DNA of 64,000 bases from Seonamhaeicola aphaedonensis (GCF_003386195.1 NZ_QRDX01000002.1:20473-84472); one strand, 5' to 3'. Positions 44,785 through 54,960 are shown, numbered from the stretch's first letter. A program made the numbers and translations. The notes: generated from the sequence alone by a model not told the origin.

Positions 44785-46173
44785 ATGACACTTATAAAAT
44801 CAATTTCAGGAATTAGAGGAACCATTGGAGGACAGGTTGGAGAAAATTTAACACCCATTGATGCTGTTAAATTTGCTGCGGCCTATGGGCAGTGGATTAA
44901 GCAGCAGCGTAACAAAGAAAATTACCGTGTGGTGGTTGGTAGAGATGCTCGTATTTCTGGGAAAATGATTCAAAATTTAGTTATGAACACCTTAGTAGGT
45001 CAAGGTATTCATGTAATTAATTTGGGTCTTTCAACAACACCTACAGTAGAAGTTGCAGTACCTATGGAACATGCTGATGGTGGTATTATTTTAACAGCAA
45101 GTCATAACCCTAAACAATGGAATGCACTAAAATTATTAAATGAAAAAGGTGAGTTTTTAGATGCCGTTGAAGGCGCAAAAATTTTAGAGATTGCAGAAAG
45201 TAATACCATTAATTTTGCAGATGTAGATAGTTTAGGAAAGATAACAAAAAATGATGCTTACATAGATCTACATATTATTGAAGTTCTAGATTTACCTTTA
45301 GTAACGGTTAAACCCATTGAGCAGGCAAGGTTTAGAGTGGTTGTAGATGGAGTTAACTCTACAGGAGGAATTGCTATACCTTTACTTTTAGAACGATTGG
45401 GCGTAGATGTGATAAAGATACATTGTGAACCTAACGGACATTTTCCACACAATCCAGAACCTTTAAAAGAGCATTTAACTGATTTGTCTGAAGCCGTAAA
45501 AAAATATAAGGCAGATTTTGGAATAGTGGTAGACCCTGATGTTGATAGGTTGGCCTTTATGGATGAAAACGGAGAAATGTTTGGTGAAGAATACACACTA
45601 GTAGCTTGTGCAGATTATGTGCTAAGTAGAACGCCAGGAAATACGGTAAGCAATATGAGTTCTACCAGGGCTCTAAAGGATGTTACTGAAAAATATGGCG
45701 GGACTTATGAGGCCAGTGCTGTTGGTGAAGTTAATGTTGTGAAGCTTATGAAGAAGAATAAAGTGGTGATTGGTGGTGAAGGTAATGGTGGCATTATTTA
45801 TCCGGAATCTCATTACGGGAGAGACGCCTTGGTTGGGGTAGCTCTATTTTTAAGTTTGTTGGCCGATAAAAATATTTCTGTTAGTGAACTTAGAAAAACG
45901 TATCCTAATTACTTTATGAGTAAGAAGAAGATTGAATTGACGGCAGATTTGGATGTTGATGCCATTTTGAAAGAGATAGAAAACAGGTATCAAAATGAAA
46001 AACTCACTACTATTGACGGTGTGAAAATTGATTTTCCAGATAATTGGGTGCACCTTCGTAAAAGTAATACAGAACCAATCATTAGAATATATACTGAGGC
46101 TAAATCTCAGTTAGAAGCAGATGAATTAGCAGATAAATTTATTTGGGAATTAAAGGCCATAGCCAATAGTTAG
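44785..46173 (+). CDS. glmM: phosphoglucosamine mutase (phosphohexomutase family)
   Basis: A 462-residue alpha-D-phosphohexomutase. The phosphoserine loop TASHNPKQWNALK (about 97-109), metal-binding DPDVDRLAF (about 250-258), sugar-binding GEGNGG and C-terminal RKSNTEPIIRIYTEA phosphate-binding loop are all present. The N-terminus IKSISGIRGTIGG fits GlmM, which converts glucosamine-6-P to glucosamine-1-P for peptidoglycan and lipid A. A phosphomannomutase function cannot be excluded because the families overlap. The stop overlaps the convergent acyltransferase gene. Confidence 0.88.
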   Translation: MTLIKSISGIRGTIGGQVGENLTPIDAVKFAAAYGQWIKQQRNKENYRVVVGRDARISGKMIQNLVMNTLVGQGIHVINLGLSTTPTVEVAVPMEHADGGIILTASHNPKQWNALKLLNEKGEFLDAVEGAKILEIAESNTINFADVDSLGKITKNDAYIDLHIIEVLDLPLVTVKPIEQARFRVVVDGVNSTGGIAIPLLLERLGVDVIKIHCEPNGHFPHNPEPLKEHLTDLSEAVKKYKADFGIVVDPDVDRLAFMDENGEMFGEEYTLVACADYVLSRTPGNTVSNMSSTRALKDVTEKYGGTYEASAVGEVNVVKLMKKNKVVIGGEGNGGIIYPESHYGRDALVGVALFLSLLADKNISVSELRKTYPNYFMSKKKIELTADLDVDAILKEIENRYQNEKLTTIDGVKIDFPDNWVHLRKSNTEPIIRIYTEAKSQLEADELADKFIWELKAIANS

Positions 46174-47051
46174 TTAGGTTTTTTGTCTTTGTGTTTCCAG
46201 CGTTTGTGGGTCCAGAAATAGTATTCAGGCGCTTCGTGTATTTGTTTTTCAACTTCAGTAAGAAACAAATCCGTTAGTTTGTAGTCTGGGTATTCCCTTG
46301 AATTTTCAGCTAGTGTAATAATTTCAGCTTGATAAAAACCTCGTTTTATCTTAGTTATTTTTAGGTAAGCCGTTGAAAAGTCTAGTTTTTTTGCTAATCG
46401 TTCTGCTCCAGTAAAACAAGGCACATCAATACCCATAAACTTACCCCAGTAAACCTCTTTTGAAACACGAGGTGATTGGTCACTTAAAAAACCCGTAATA
46501 CTCTTAACGCCTTTTGCTTCAGTACTAGTGATTATGTTTATAGTTTCCTTGGTACTTATTAAATCAGTTTTAAACTTGGTACGTATATCTCTTACCAACT
46601 TATCAAAATATTTGTTAGCCAGTTTTTTGTAAACTGCAAATCCTTTAAAATTAATGTATTGTTGCACTATGATAGCCCATTCCCAACTAGCGTAGTGTCC
46701 AAATATGAGTATAATACTTTTATTCAGTGCCTCTAGTCTTTTAAATTCTTCTGGGTTAATAATTAAAAAGCGTTTTTTTAATTCTTTTTCTGAAATGGAC
46801 ATAGTTTTGGCCATTTCTAAAAACATATCACATAAATGTTTGTAAAATTTCTTTCTTATGGTAGTAATTTCAGATTCAGATTTATTTGGAAAAACTAATT
46901 TTAAATTGTTGGTAACTACTGTTTTTCTGTATCCAATGATATAATAAAGTAAAAAAAATAACCCATCTGAAAGTAAATAAAGCAATTTAAAAGGAAGTTT
47001 AGAAATACACCACAAAAGTGGATAAACAACAATATATACTAGAAATTGCAT
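46170..47051 (-). CDS. lysophospholipid/lipid A acyltransferase, LpxL/HtrB family
   Basis: A 293-residue inner-membrane-associated protein. An N-terminal hydrophobic stretch (about 1-40) is followed by the catalytic HYASWEW (H-x4-E, about 117-123), and by GFLSDQSPRVSKEVYWGKFMGIDVPCFTGAERLAKK. LpxL-family enzymes add secondary acyl chains to lipid A. The C-terminus PEYYFWTHKRWKHK is a family signature. A promoter with good spacing precedes it, and its stop codon overlaps that of glmM. Confidence 0.88.
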   Translation of the reverse strand: MQFLVYIVVYPLLWCISKLPFKLLYLLSDGLFFLLYYIIGYRKTVVTNNLKLVFPNKSESEITTIRKKFYKHLCDMFLEMAKTMSISEKELKKRFLIINPEEFKRLEALNKSIILIFGHYASWEWAIIVQQYINFKGFAVYKKLANKYFDKLVRDIRTKFKTDLISTKETINIITSTEAKGVKSITGFLSDQSPRVSKEVYWGKFMGIDVPCFTGAERLAKKLDFSTAYLKITKIKRGFYQAEIITLAENSREYPDYKLTDLFLTEVEKQIHEAPEYYFWTHKRWKHKDKKPN

Positions 47052-47075
47052 GAATTAATTTTAGATTTGTAAGCG

Positions 47076-47104
47076 CAAAAGTAAATGAAAAAAATCATTT
47101 GCAA
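47076..47104 (-). promoter_or_regulatory. promoter of the LpxL-type gene
   Basis: On the minus strand TTG (47104-47102) and TACTTTTG (47083-47076) are 18 bases apart, 24 bases before the ATG. Confidence 0.6.
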
Positions 47105-47213
47105 ATGAAGAGCAGACTAAAGTAAAACCAAATTAACAGATAGCTTTTAATAATCAAATCTAGTTTTTTACTCAATTAAGGTATGTTAATTTAATTTCAA
47201 ACATTCACATAAT

Positions 47214-47858
47214 ATGAATTTAGACGGTATAACAATTATAATAATAGCAGCTAATGTTATGGTTTCATTAAAAGGCTTGAATGATTACGGCTTTTTAGAT
47301 AAGTATAAGTTTCATATTGGTGCAATTCAAAGAGGTGAAAAAATAAGGTTATTTAGCGCAGGCTTTTTGCATGTAGATATGCAACATTTGTTGTTTAATA
47401 TGATAACTCTATTCTTTTTTGCCAATATTGTAATTGACTATCTAGGAACTAGCGGATTCATATTAGTCTATTTAGGGAGCTTATTATTTGGTAATTTACT
47501 ATCGCTTTATTTTCATAAGAATGAATATCATTATAGTGCTGTAGGCGCAAGTGGTGCGGTAACAGGAATATTATATTCAGCTATTTTACTACAACCAGGT
47601 ATGACTCTAGGGCTCTATTTTATAATACCTATACCTGCATACGTGTTTGGTATTGCCTATCTGTTATATTCCATCTATGGAATGAAAAAGCGCATTGGTA
47701 ACATTGGGCATGATGCCCATTTTGGTGGAGCCATAGGAGGTTATGTAATTACGTTGCTTTTGGCACCTTGGATTTTTAGTGCCAATCTACTTATGGTTGG
47801 TTTACTAGCTATCCCAATTGTATTGCTATTTGGTCTAAAAAAAGCGGGCAAATTATAG
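47214..47858 (+). CDS. rhomboid family intramembrane serine protease
   Basis: A 214-residue polytopic membrane protein with about six hydrophobic segments. The catalytic dyad is visible: Ser113 in GASGAV and His169 in HDAHFGGAIGGY; the loop HVDMQHLLFNM (H53...N62) is the usual rhomboid L1 motif. Substrates are unknown. It stands alone, with no near neighbour in the same transcript. Confidence 0.92.
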   Translation: MNLDGITIIIIAANVMVSLKGLNDYGFLDKYKFHIGAIQRGEKIRLFSAGFLHVDMQHLLFNMITLFFFANIVIDYLGTSGFILVYLGSLLFGNLLSLYFHKNEYHYSAVGASGAVTGILYSAILLQPGMTLGLYFIIPIPAYVFGIAYLLYSIYGMKKRIGNIGHDAHFGGAIGGYVITLLLAPWIFSANLLMVGLLAIPIVLLFGLKKAGKL

Positions 47859-47889
47859 CTTTTAAATTTTAGCTTGGTAAATTTACTTA

Positions 47890-47905
47890 TGGCACAAGTA
47901 TTGAC
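47890..47905 (+). promoter_or_regulatory. possible sigma-54-like element upstream of lon
   Basis: TGGCAC-N5-TTGAC matches the -24 half of the sigma-54 consensus exactly and the -12 half except for the usually required C. It lies about 130 bases before the lon start. Tentative. Confidence 0.25.
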
Positions 47906-48033
47906 TCTATATAGATGATAATTATTTTGGTTTTATTTTAAATTATTGAAAATCAAATAATTAAATTTCTTAAAAATTTTATAATTGATTGAAGTCCATG
48001 TGTTTTAATGACATATTGACTTAATAATGATGT

Positions 48034-50484
48034 ATGAAAAAATCTAATTTTTTATCGCTTGACAGTTTGTCATTTCAGGAGTTTGACGAAAATTCAGAGT
48101 TAATTCCATTAATGACACCAGAAGACGAAGATGAAATGAATAAAGAGGAATTACCTGAAACTTTACCAATACTTTCTCTAAGAAATACCGTATTGTTTCC
48201 AGGAGTTGTAATTCCCATTACGGCAGGTAGAGATAAATCTATCAAACTTATAAATGATGCTAATAAAGGTAGTAAAGTAATAGGTGTTGTAGCTCAAAAG
48301 GATGAGGCTGTTGAAAATCCTTCAGTAAAAGAAATATATAGCACAGGTACCGTAGCCAGAATTTTAAGGGTTTTAAAAATGCCCGATGGCAACGTAACCG
48401 TGATTATTCAAGGTAAAAAGCGTTTTAAAGTTGCCGAAGTTTTAACTGAGGAACCTTATATGAATGCTACTATTAGAGATTTACCAGAGGCTAAACCTGC
48501 TTTAAACAATAAAGAGTTTACAGCTATAATAGACTCTATCAAAGATTTGGCTCTAGAAATAATTAAGGAAAACCCAAATATACCTAGTGAGGCATCTTTC
48601 GCCATCAAGAATATAGAAAGCAGTTCTTTTTTAGTAAATTTTGTGTCTTCAAACATGAATCTTTCTGTTGGAGAAAAACAGAAGCTATTAGAGATGAATG
48701 ACCTTAAGCAACGTGCTTTAGCCACTTTAAAGCATATGAATGTTGAGTTTCAAAGGTTAGAGCTTAAAAACGATATCCAGTCTAAGGTTCAAATGGATAT
48801 GAGTCAACAGCAACGTGAATATTTTTTGCACCAACAGATGAAAACTATTCAAGAAGAACTAGGTGGTGTAAGTCATGATGAAGAAATTGAAGAGATGAAA
48901 GCCAGAGCCAAAGATAAGCTTTGGGATGAAAAAGTGGCGAAACATTTCGATAAAGAAATAAGCAAGTTACAGCGAATGAATCCTCAAGTTTCAGAGTATT
49001 CTATTCAGCGTAATTACCTGGAGTTGTTCTTAGATTTACCTTGGAATGAATTTAGTGAGGATAAATTCGATTTAAAACGTGCTAAGAAAATTCTTGACAG
49101 AGATCATTACGGGTTAGATGATGTGAAACGAAGAATTATTGAATATTTGGCAGTCCTGAAATTGCGTAATGATATGAAGTCGCCTATATTATGTTTATAC
49201 GGGCCTCCGGGTGTTGGTAAAACATCATTAGGAAAATCTATTGCAGAGGCTCTTGGTAGAGAATATGTTAGGATTTCATTAGGTGGTTTACGTGATGAAG
49301 CAGAGATTAGAGGTCACCGAAAAACATATATTGGAGCCATGCCAGGGCGTATTATTCAGAGCTTAAAAAAAGCAGGAACCTCAAATCCAGTGTTTGTGTT
49401 AGATGAAATTGATAAATTATCAAACTCGCATCAAGGAGACCCTTCTTCGGCTATGTTGGAAGTATTAGACCCTGAGCAAAATAGTGAGTTTTATGACAAC
49501 TTTTTAGAAATGGGGTATGACCTTTCTAAGGTGATGTTTATTGCTACTTCAAATAGTTTAGCATCTATTCAGCCTGCATTACTAGACCGTATGGAAATTA
49601 TTAATGTAACTGGCTATACCATTGAAGAAAAGGTTGAAATTGCCAAACGTCATTTACTTCCAAAGCAATTAAAAGAGCATGGTTTGTCTGCTCAAAACTT
49701 GAAAATAGGAAAACCTCAGTTAGAAAAGATTGTCGAGGGATATACTAGAGAATCCGGTGTTCGTGGTCTTGAAAAGCAAATAGCAAAAATGGTGCGTTAC
49801 GCCGCTAAAAATATTGCTATGGAAGAGACATATAATGTCAAAGTATCAAATGAAGATATTATTGAGGTTTTAGGAAGACCAAAGTTAGAGCGCGACAAGT
49901 ACGAAAATAACAATGTAGCTGGTGTAGTCACTGGTTTAGCTTGGACCAGAGTTGGTGGTGATATTTTATTTATTGAATCTATTTTATCGAAGGGGAAAGG
50001 TAGTTTAACTATTACCGGAAACCTGGGTAAAGTTATGAGAGAATCAGCAACCATTGCCATGGAATATATAAAATCAAATGCCGATAAGTATGGGATTAAT
50101 CCTGAAGTGTTTGATAAATACAATGTTCACATTCACGTGCCGGAGGGCGCAACACCCAAAGATGGACCAAGTGCAGGTGTTACAATGCTAACCTCCTTAG
50201 TCTCTCTATTCACCCAGCGTAAAGTTAAACGAAGTTTAGCCATGACTGGTGAAATTACGCTTAGAGGAAAAGTGCTTCCAGTAGGAGGTATTAAAGAGAA
50301 GATTTTAGCAGCTAAACGTGCCAAAATAAAAGAGATTCTGCTTTGTGAAGATAATAAGCGAGATATTGAAGAAATAAAAGAAGATTATCTTAAAGGTTTA
50401 ACTTTCCATTATGTGACGGATATGAGTGATGTTATTAAAATAGCACTAACAAATCAGAAAGTAAAGAATGCAAAAACACTTTAA
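48034..50484 (+). CDS. lon: ATP-dependent protease Lon
   Basis: An 816-residue LonA. After an acidic 40-residue lead, the N-terminal substrate domain (about 40-245; [19 protein letters not shown]) is followed by a coiled region, the AAA+ module with Walker [10 protein letters not shown] (about 391-399), Walker [11 protein letters not shown] and sensor residues, and the protease domain with the Ser in [10 protein letters not shown] (about 713) and the Lys in [13 protein letters not shown] (about 756). It degrades misfolded and regulatory proteins. It is monocistronic with a strong terminator; no CIRCE or heat-shock box was seen. Confidence 0.97.
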   Translation: MKKSNFLSLDSLSFQEFDENSELIPLMTPEDEDEMNKEELPETLPILSLRNTVLFPGVVIPITAGRDKSIKLINDANKGSKVIGVVAQKDEAVENPSVKEIYSTGTVARILRVLKMPDGNVTVIIQGKKRFKVAEVLTEEPYMNATIRDLPEAKPALNNKEFTAIIDSIKDLALEIIKENPNIPSEASFAIKNIESSSFLVNFVSSNMNLSVGEKQKLLEMNDLKQRALATLKHMNVEFQRLELKNDIQSKVQMDMSQQQREYFLHQQMKTIQEELGGVSHDEEIEEMKARAKDKLWDEKVAKHFDKEISKLQRMNPQVSEYSIQRNYLELFLDLPWNEFSEDKFDLKRAKKILDRDHYGLDDVKRRIIEYLAVLKLRNDMKSPILCLYGPPGVGKTSLGKSIAEALGREYVRISLGGLRDEAEIRGHRKTYIGAMPGRIIQSLKKAGTSNPVFVLDEIDKLSNSHQGDPSSAMLEVLDPEQNSEFYDNFLEMGYDLSKVMFIATSNSLASIQPALLDRMEIINVTGYTIEEKVEIAKRHLLPKQLKEHGLSAQNLKIGKPQLEKIVEGYTRESGVRGLEKQIAKMVRYAAKNIAMEETYNVKVSNEDIIEVLGRPKLERDKYENNNVAGVVTGLAWTRVGGDILFIESILSKGKGSLTITGNLGKVMRESATIAMEYIKSNADKYGINPEVFDKYNVHIHVPEGATPKDGPSAGVTMLTSLVSLFTQRKVKRSLAMTGEITLRGKVLPVGGIKEKILAAKRAKIKEILLCEDNKRDIEEIKEDYLKGLTFHYVTDMSDVIKIALTNQKVKNAKTL

Positions 50485-50490
50485 AATTAA

Positions 50491-50521
50491 AAACCTCGAT
50501 TTAAAATCGAGGTTTTTTTTT
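50491..50521 (+). terminator. terminator after lon
   Basis: AAACCTCGAT (50491-50500) pairs with ATCGAGGTTT (50505/6-50515), followed by nine T in total. Confidence 0.88.
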
Positions 50522-50584
50522 GCTCTAAAATAAATAATTGTAACTAGCGTTTTAAGATAGATTTACTTTCTTTGTAACGTAAAT

Positions 50585-51604
50585 ATGCTAAGGAAAATTA
50601 TCACTTTATTTAGTTTGTGCTTCAGTGCCTCAATTTATGCGCAAATTGGTGGGGAGCACACTTATCAGTTTCTTAATTTGGTTTCTTCGCCTAGACAGGC
50701 TGCATTAGGAGGGAAGGTGTTAACAAATGTAGATTATGATGTAACTCAAGGCTTATTTAATCCAGCAACAATCAATGTTGAAATGGATAACCAACTAGCT
50801 TTAAATTACACTAATTATTTAGGAGGTATTGGCTATGGTACAGCCTCATATGCTTATACTATTGACAGGCGTACACAAACTTTTCATGGAGGCATAACCT
50901 ATATCAATTATGGTTCTTTTGATGGATATGATGAGCAAGGAAATGCTACCGGAACATTTTCTGGAGGTGAAACTGCCTTATCATTTGGATATGCTCGCCA
51001 AATAGGATATTCAGATTTTTATATGGGTGGCAACCTAAAGATTATAACTTCTAAGTTGGAGCAGTATACTTCTTTTGGTGCAGCGGTAGATGTTGGTCTG
51101 CTGTATGTTAATGATTACTTGGATTTCAATGCTGCATTGGTGATAAGAAACTTAGGAACTCAAATAACAACTTATGCTGGATTACAGGAGCGTTTACCTT
51201 TTGAAGTTAGTTTTGGAATGTCTCAACGTTTAGAGAATGTGCCAATAAGGTGGCATATAACTTTAGAAAATTTACAAACATGGCCTATTGCCAGACCAAA
51301 CCCAGCTCGGGTAACTAGTGATTTAAGTGGTAACCAATCTAGTGAAAAAGTGGGATTTTTGGGTCAGGTTATAAGACATGCTATTGTAGGTGCTGAGATA
51401 TTTCCCGAAGGAGGTTTTAATATCAGGTTGGGATATAATTTTAGAAGAGGTGAAGAATTACGTATTGTTGACCAACGAAATTTTTCAGGCTTATCGGCAG
51501 GCATTTCTATTAAAATGAATAAAATGCGTTTTAGTTACACGCATGCTAAATACACAAGCGCAGCAAATTCTAATTTTTTTGGACTTCAAATTGATTTGAA
51601 TTAA
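50585..51604 (+). CDS. porQ: type IX secretion system protein PorQ
   Basis: A 339-residue outer-membrane beta-barrel-like protein. The signal peptide is residues 1-19 (IITLFSLCFSASIYAQ). PorQ hallmarks are the start of the mature part (GGEHTYQFLNLVSSPRQAALGG), GLFNPATI, and repeated amphipathic strands ending in FFGLQIDLN. PorQ works with PorU, PorV and PorZ in the attachment complex that processes T9SS cargo. The cargo-type proteins at 39.2 and 62.8 kb show that the system is used in this genome. It precedes cmk, the common gene order in Bacteroidota. Confidence 0.85.
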   Translation: MLRKIITLFSLCFSASIYAQIGGEHTYQFLNLVSSPRQAALGGKVLTNVDYDVTQGLFNPATINVEMDNQLALNYTNYLGGIGYGTASYAYTIDRRTQTFHGGITYINYGSFDGYDEQGNATGTFSGGETALSFGYARQIGYSDFYMGGNLKIITSKLEQYTSFGAAVDVGLLYVNDYLDFNAALVIRNLGTQITTYAGLQERLPFEVSFGMSQRLENVPIRWHITLENLQTWPIARPNPARVTSDLSGNQSSEKVGFLGQVIRHAIVGAEIFPEGGFNIRLGYNFRRGEELRIVDQRNFSGLSAGISIKMNKMRFSYTHAKYTSAANSNFFGLQIDLN

Positions 51605-51691
51605 GTAAAGTGACTAAAATTACATCATGAAGCTACTTAAGTTACTTCAAACTTACACATTTTAGTACCTTAGCCAACACAAACTTATTAA

Positions 51692-52402
51692 ATGAATAAA
51701 ATTACCATAGCTATAGACGGATTTTCTTCAACTGGAAAAAGCACCATTGCAAAACAAGTCGCCAACCATCTAGGATATGTATATGTAGATTCTGGAGCTA
51801 TGTATAGAGCAGTAACGTTGTATGCAATGAATCAGGGTCTCATTGCTGAAGACTATTTTGATGTAAAAACGCTTAATGATAAACTTAGTGAGATTAAAGT
51901 CAGTTTTAAGTTTAATAAGGGTTTAGGTTTTGCAGAAGTTTATTTAAATGATAAAAATGTTGAGAAAACTATCAGGAGTTTAGAGGTGTCTCGTTTTGTG
52001 AGTAAAGTAGCTGCTATTTCAGCGGTACGAAAAAAGCTGGTGGCAATACAACGTGAAATAGGAAAAAGTAAAGGCGTTGTTATGGACGGGCGTGATATTG
52101 GAACGGTAGTTTTTCCAGATGCCGAACTAAAAATATTCATGACTGCTTCACCCGAGACACGCGCCAAAAGACGTTATAATGAATTGATTAATAGAGGTGA
52201 TAATGTTGTTTATGAAAGCGTTTTAAAAAATGTCCAAGAACGTGATTACATAGATTCTAACCGCAAAGATTCACCACTAGTTAAGGCTGATGACGCCATT
52301 GAAATTGATAATTCTGATCTATCACTTGAAGAACAGTTTGAAAAGGTTTTAGAGCTTGTTCGAAAGACCTTAGAAATAAAAGAGAACAAAAAAAGCAACT
52401 AA
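51692..52402 (+). CDS. cmk: (d)CMP kinase
   Basis: A 236-residue nucleoside monophosphate kinase. The P-loop GFSSTGKST (about 9-17), VDSGAMYRAVTLYA and the nucleotide-specific MDGRDIGTVVFPDAELKIFMTAS segment are present. It phosphorylates CMP and dCMP. The C-terminal extension is Lys-rich. It lies 87 bases after porQ. Confidence 0.95.
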   Translation: MNKITIAIDGFSSTGKSTIAKQVANHLGYVYVDSGAMYRAVTLYAMNQGLIAEDYFDVKTLNDKLSEIKVSFKFNKGLGFAEVYLNDKNVEKTIRSLEVSRFVSKVAAISAVRKKLVAIQREIGKSKGVVMDGRDIGTVVFPDAELKIFMTASPETRAKRRYNELINRGDNVVYESVLKNVQERDYIDSNRKDSPLVKADDAIEIDNSDLSLEEQFEKVLELVRKTLEIKENKKSN

Positions 52403-52423
52403 TGTTGTTTTTTTTTATTGATT

Positions 52424-52804
52424 TTACAAATTAGGAATAATTAATTCCTGATCTGGATAAATTAAATCTGGATTTTTCAGGATGTCTGTGTTAGCCTCAA
52501 AAATCTCTTTGTACTTCATTGCATTTCCGTAATAATGCTTAGCAATTTTACCAAGTGTCTCACCACTTCTAACGGTGTGTCTATGAAAAACAGATTCATC
52601 GGCTATTTTTATGTCAGCCATGATATCGGTAGGTTTTTCACCACCAATCTCTTTAATCTTATCCCAAATAAGGTTTTTTTCGTATGGTGTATTAGCCGTA
52701 CCTTTAATCTTTAAAAGGCTGCCTTCTACTTTTACATCACCATTTTGAATTTTTAAAGATTCTCCCAAATCTAAAACGGGTTGATATTTTTCTTTTACTG
52801 TCAT
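52424..52804 (-). CDS. LysM-domain protein (Kbp/YgaU-like)
   Basis: A 126-residue protein. The N-terminal part (about 20-65; GDVKVEGSLLKIKGTANTPYEKNLIWDKI) resembles a BON-like domain. The C-terminal LysM domain (about 74-124) reads RHTVRSGETLGKIAKHYYGNA...NPDLIYPDQELIIP. No signal peptide is visible, as in the cytoplasmic K+-binding protein Kbp. The function here is unknown. It is divergent from rpsA and convergent with cmk. Confidence 0.82.
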   Translation of the reverse strand: MTVKEKYQPVLDLGESLKIQNGDVKVEGSLLKIKGTANTPYEKNLIWDKIKEIGGEKPTDIMADIKIADESVFHRHTVRSGETLGKIAKHYYGNAMKYKEIFEANTDILKNPDLIYPDQELIIPNL

Positions 52805-52974
52805 ATTTATAAAATTTTAAATGTTTAATTTATTTGTTCTACTAATATATCGAAATTCATTTCCTGTAAAAATCAATTTCAGTTTTAGTTGTTACTAAAT
52901 ATGACACAAAAATCTCTACGCGTCACAATTTTTATATTATCTTTTCATTTTTAGGTTATTAGTTTAATTATATG

Positions 52975-52982
52975 TATTTTTG
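52975..52982 (+). promoter_or_regulatory. -7 box (TATTTTTG) of rpsA
   Basis: TATTTTTG fits TAnnTTTG and implies a leader of about 115 bases in front of rpsA, longer than the others seen in this window. No clear -33 TTG. Confidence 0.45.
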
Positions 52983-53083
52983 CACTCCTTTTGGCAAATC
53001 ATGGAAAGGTAAAAGGGGTGAAACAACAATAAAATTAACGCTTCTACGTGTTATTTGCTTAATTCTTTCCTAAGCATGTAGAA
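52983..53083 (+). promoter_or_regulatory. structured 5' leader of rpsA (two hairpins)
   Basis: Hairpin 1: 52983-52992 pairs with 53011-53020 (10 bp, one G-U) around an 18-base loop. Hairpin 2: 53042-53049 pairs with 53076-53083 (8 bp, one G-U), with an inner GCTTA/TAAGC stem (53057-53061 with 53071-53075). A start-stop mini frame ATG GAA AGG TAA lies at 53001-53012. S1 autoregulates its own message in other bacteria, so this could be an autogenous control element (inference). Confidence 0.4.
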
Positions 53084-53103
53084 TACAAATTTTTTATCAG
53101 CAC

Positions 53104-54939
53104 ATGGCTGAAAACGAAAAACAAGCTGAGGTTGAAGCAACCGAAGTAAAAACTGCTGAAGCTCCAGTAGTATCTGAAGCTCAAGCAAATCCTGAAAAAT
53201 TCTTAAAAGAGTTTAACTGGCATAATTATCAAGAAGGAATTGATGAAGTTGATGACAAACAACTTAAGGAATTTGAAAAATTAGTAGCAGAAAACTTTGT
53301 TGACACTTTAGATGATGAAGTGGTTGAAGGAACTGTGATACACATTACAGATAGAGATGCCATCATTGATATCAATGCAAAGTCAGAAGGTGTTATTTCT
53401 TTAAACGAGTTTCGTTACAACCCTAACTTAGCAGTTGGTGATAAAGTTGAGGTATTAATTGATGTTCGTGAAGATGCAACAGGACAATTAGTATTATCGC
53501 ACAGAAAAGCAAGAGTAATTAAAGCTTGGGACAGAGTAAACGCTGCTCATGATTCTGGTGAAATTGTAAATGGTTTTGTGAAATGCAGAACTAAAGGTGG
53601 TATGATTGTAGATGTTTTTGGAATTGAAGCATTCTTACCAGGTTCTCAAATTGATGTTAAACCAATTAGAGATTACGATCAGTATGTAAACAAAACTATG
53701 GAATTCAAGGTTGTTAAAATCAACCACGAATTTAAAAACGTAGTTGTTTCTCATAAAGCACTTATTGAGGCTGATATTGAAGAACAAAAGAAAGAAATTA
53801 TTGGTCAGTTAGAAAAAGGTCAAGTATTAGAAGGTGTTGTTAAAAATGTAACATCTTATGGTGTATTTATTGATCTTGGAGGTGTAGACGGATTAATTCA
53901 CATTACAGACCTTTCTTGGTCTAGAATTAACCACCCTAATGAAATAGTTGAATTAGACCAAAAACTTAATGTAGTTATCCTAGATTTTGATGAAGATAAA
54001 TCAAGAATTCAATTAGGATTAAAACAATTAAGCAAACATCCATGGGAAGCTTTAGCAGATGAGGTTAAAGTAGGTGATAAAGTGAAAGGTAAAGTAGTAG
54101 TCATTGCAGATTACGGTGCGTTTATTGAAGTAGCTGATGGCGTTGAAGGATTAATTCACGTTTCTGAAATGTCTTGGTCTACACACTTACGTTCAGCTCA
54201 AGACTTTGTTGCTGTAGGTGATGAGGTTGAAGCTGTTATCTTAACACTTGATAGAGAAGAACGTAAAATGTCTTTAGGTATCAAGCAATTAACTCCAGAC
54301 CCATGGACAGATATTACTTCTAAATACCCATTAGGTTCTAAACACACTGGTATTGTTCGCAACTTCACAAACTTTGGAGTATTTGTTGAATTAGAAGAAG
54401 GTATTGACGGGTTAATTTATATCTCTGATTTATCTTGGACTAAGAAAATCAAACACCCAAGTGAGTTCTGTGCTGTTGGAGACAAGTTAGATGTTATCGT
54501 TTTAGAGTTGGATGTTGAAGGTCGTAAATTAAGTTTAGGTCACAAACAAACAACTGAGAATCCATGGGATAAATACGAAACAGACTTCGCTTTAGATACT
54601 ACTCATACAGCTAGTATTGAAGAGTTGGTAGACAAGGGAGCTACCGTTAAATTCAATGATGATATAATAGCGTTTGTTCCTGCACGTCATCTAGAAAAAG
54701 AAGACGGAAGCAAACTTAAAAAAGGAGAAGAAGCTTCGTTTAAAATCATTGAATTTAGTAAAGAGTTTAAACGTGTTGTAGCATCTCATACTGCTGTATT
54801 TAAAGCAGAAGAGGCTAAAATAGTGAAGCAAGCTGCTAGAAAAGCTGAGGCTGCTGCGGCAGAAGCAAAACCAACATTAGGTGATGCTAATGATGCTTTA
54901 CAGGCTCTTAAGGATAAAATGGATGGAAAGAAGAAATAA
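53104..54939 (+). CDS. rpsA: 30S ribosomal protein S1
   Basis: A 611-residue protein with an acidic N-terminal lead (about 1-70) and six S1 repeats. The clearest are VLEGVVKNVTSYGVFIDLGG, VKGKVVVIADYGAFIEVAD and HTGIVRNFTNFGVFVELEE, each followed by a DGLI(H/Y)I(T/S)(D/E)-like strand. S1 promotes mRNA binding to the 30S subunit; its role is of interest in Bacteroidota, whose messages seldom use Shine-Dalgarno pairing. The C-terminus is Ala/Lys rich. It is monocistronic with a terminator. Confidence 0.96.
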   Translation: MAENEKQAEVEATEVKTAEAPVVSEAQANPEKFLKEFNWHNYQEGIDEVDDKQLKEFEKLVAENFVDTLDDEVVEGTVIHITDRDAIIDINAKSEGVISLNEFRYNPNLAVGDKVEVLIDVREDATGQLVLSHRKARVIKAWDRVNAAHDSGEIVNGFVKCRTKGGMIVDVFGIEAFLPGSQIDVKPIRDYDQYVNKTMEFKVVKINHEFKNVVVSHKALIEADIEEQKKEIIGQLEKGQVLEGVVKNVTSYGVFIDLGGVDGLIHITDLSWSRINHPNEIVELDQKLNVVILDFDEDKSRIQLGLKQLSKHPWEALADEVKVGDKVKGKVVVIADYGAFIEVADGVEGLIHVSEMSWSTHLRSAQDFVAVGDEVEAVILTLDREERKMSLGIKQLTPDPWTDITSKYPLGSKHTGIVRNFTNFGVFVELEEGIDGLIYISDLSWTKKIKHPSEFCAVGDKLDVIVLELDVEGRKLSLGHKQTTENPWDKYETDFALDTTHTASIEELVDKGATVKFNDDIIAFVPARHLEKEDGSKLKKGEEASFKIIEFSKEFKRVVASHTAVFKAEEAKIVKQAARKAEAAAAEAKPTLGDANDALQALKDKMDGKKK

Positions 54940-54960
54940 AAAATTTCCAACTTAGAGATA

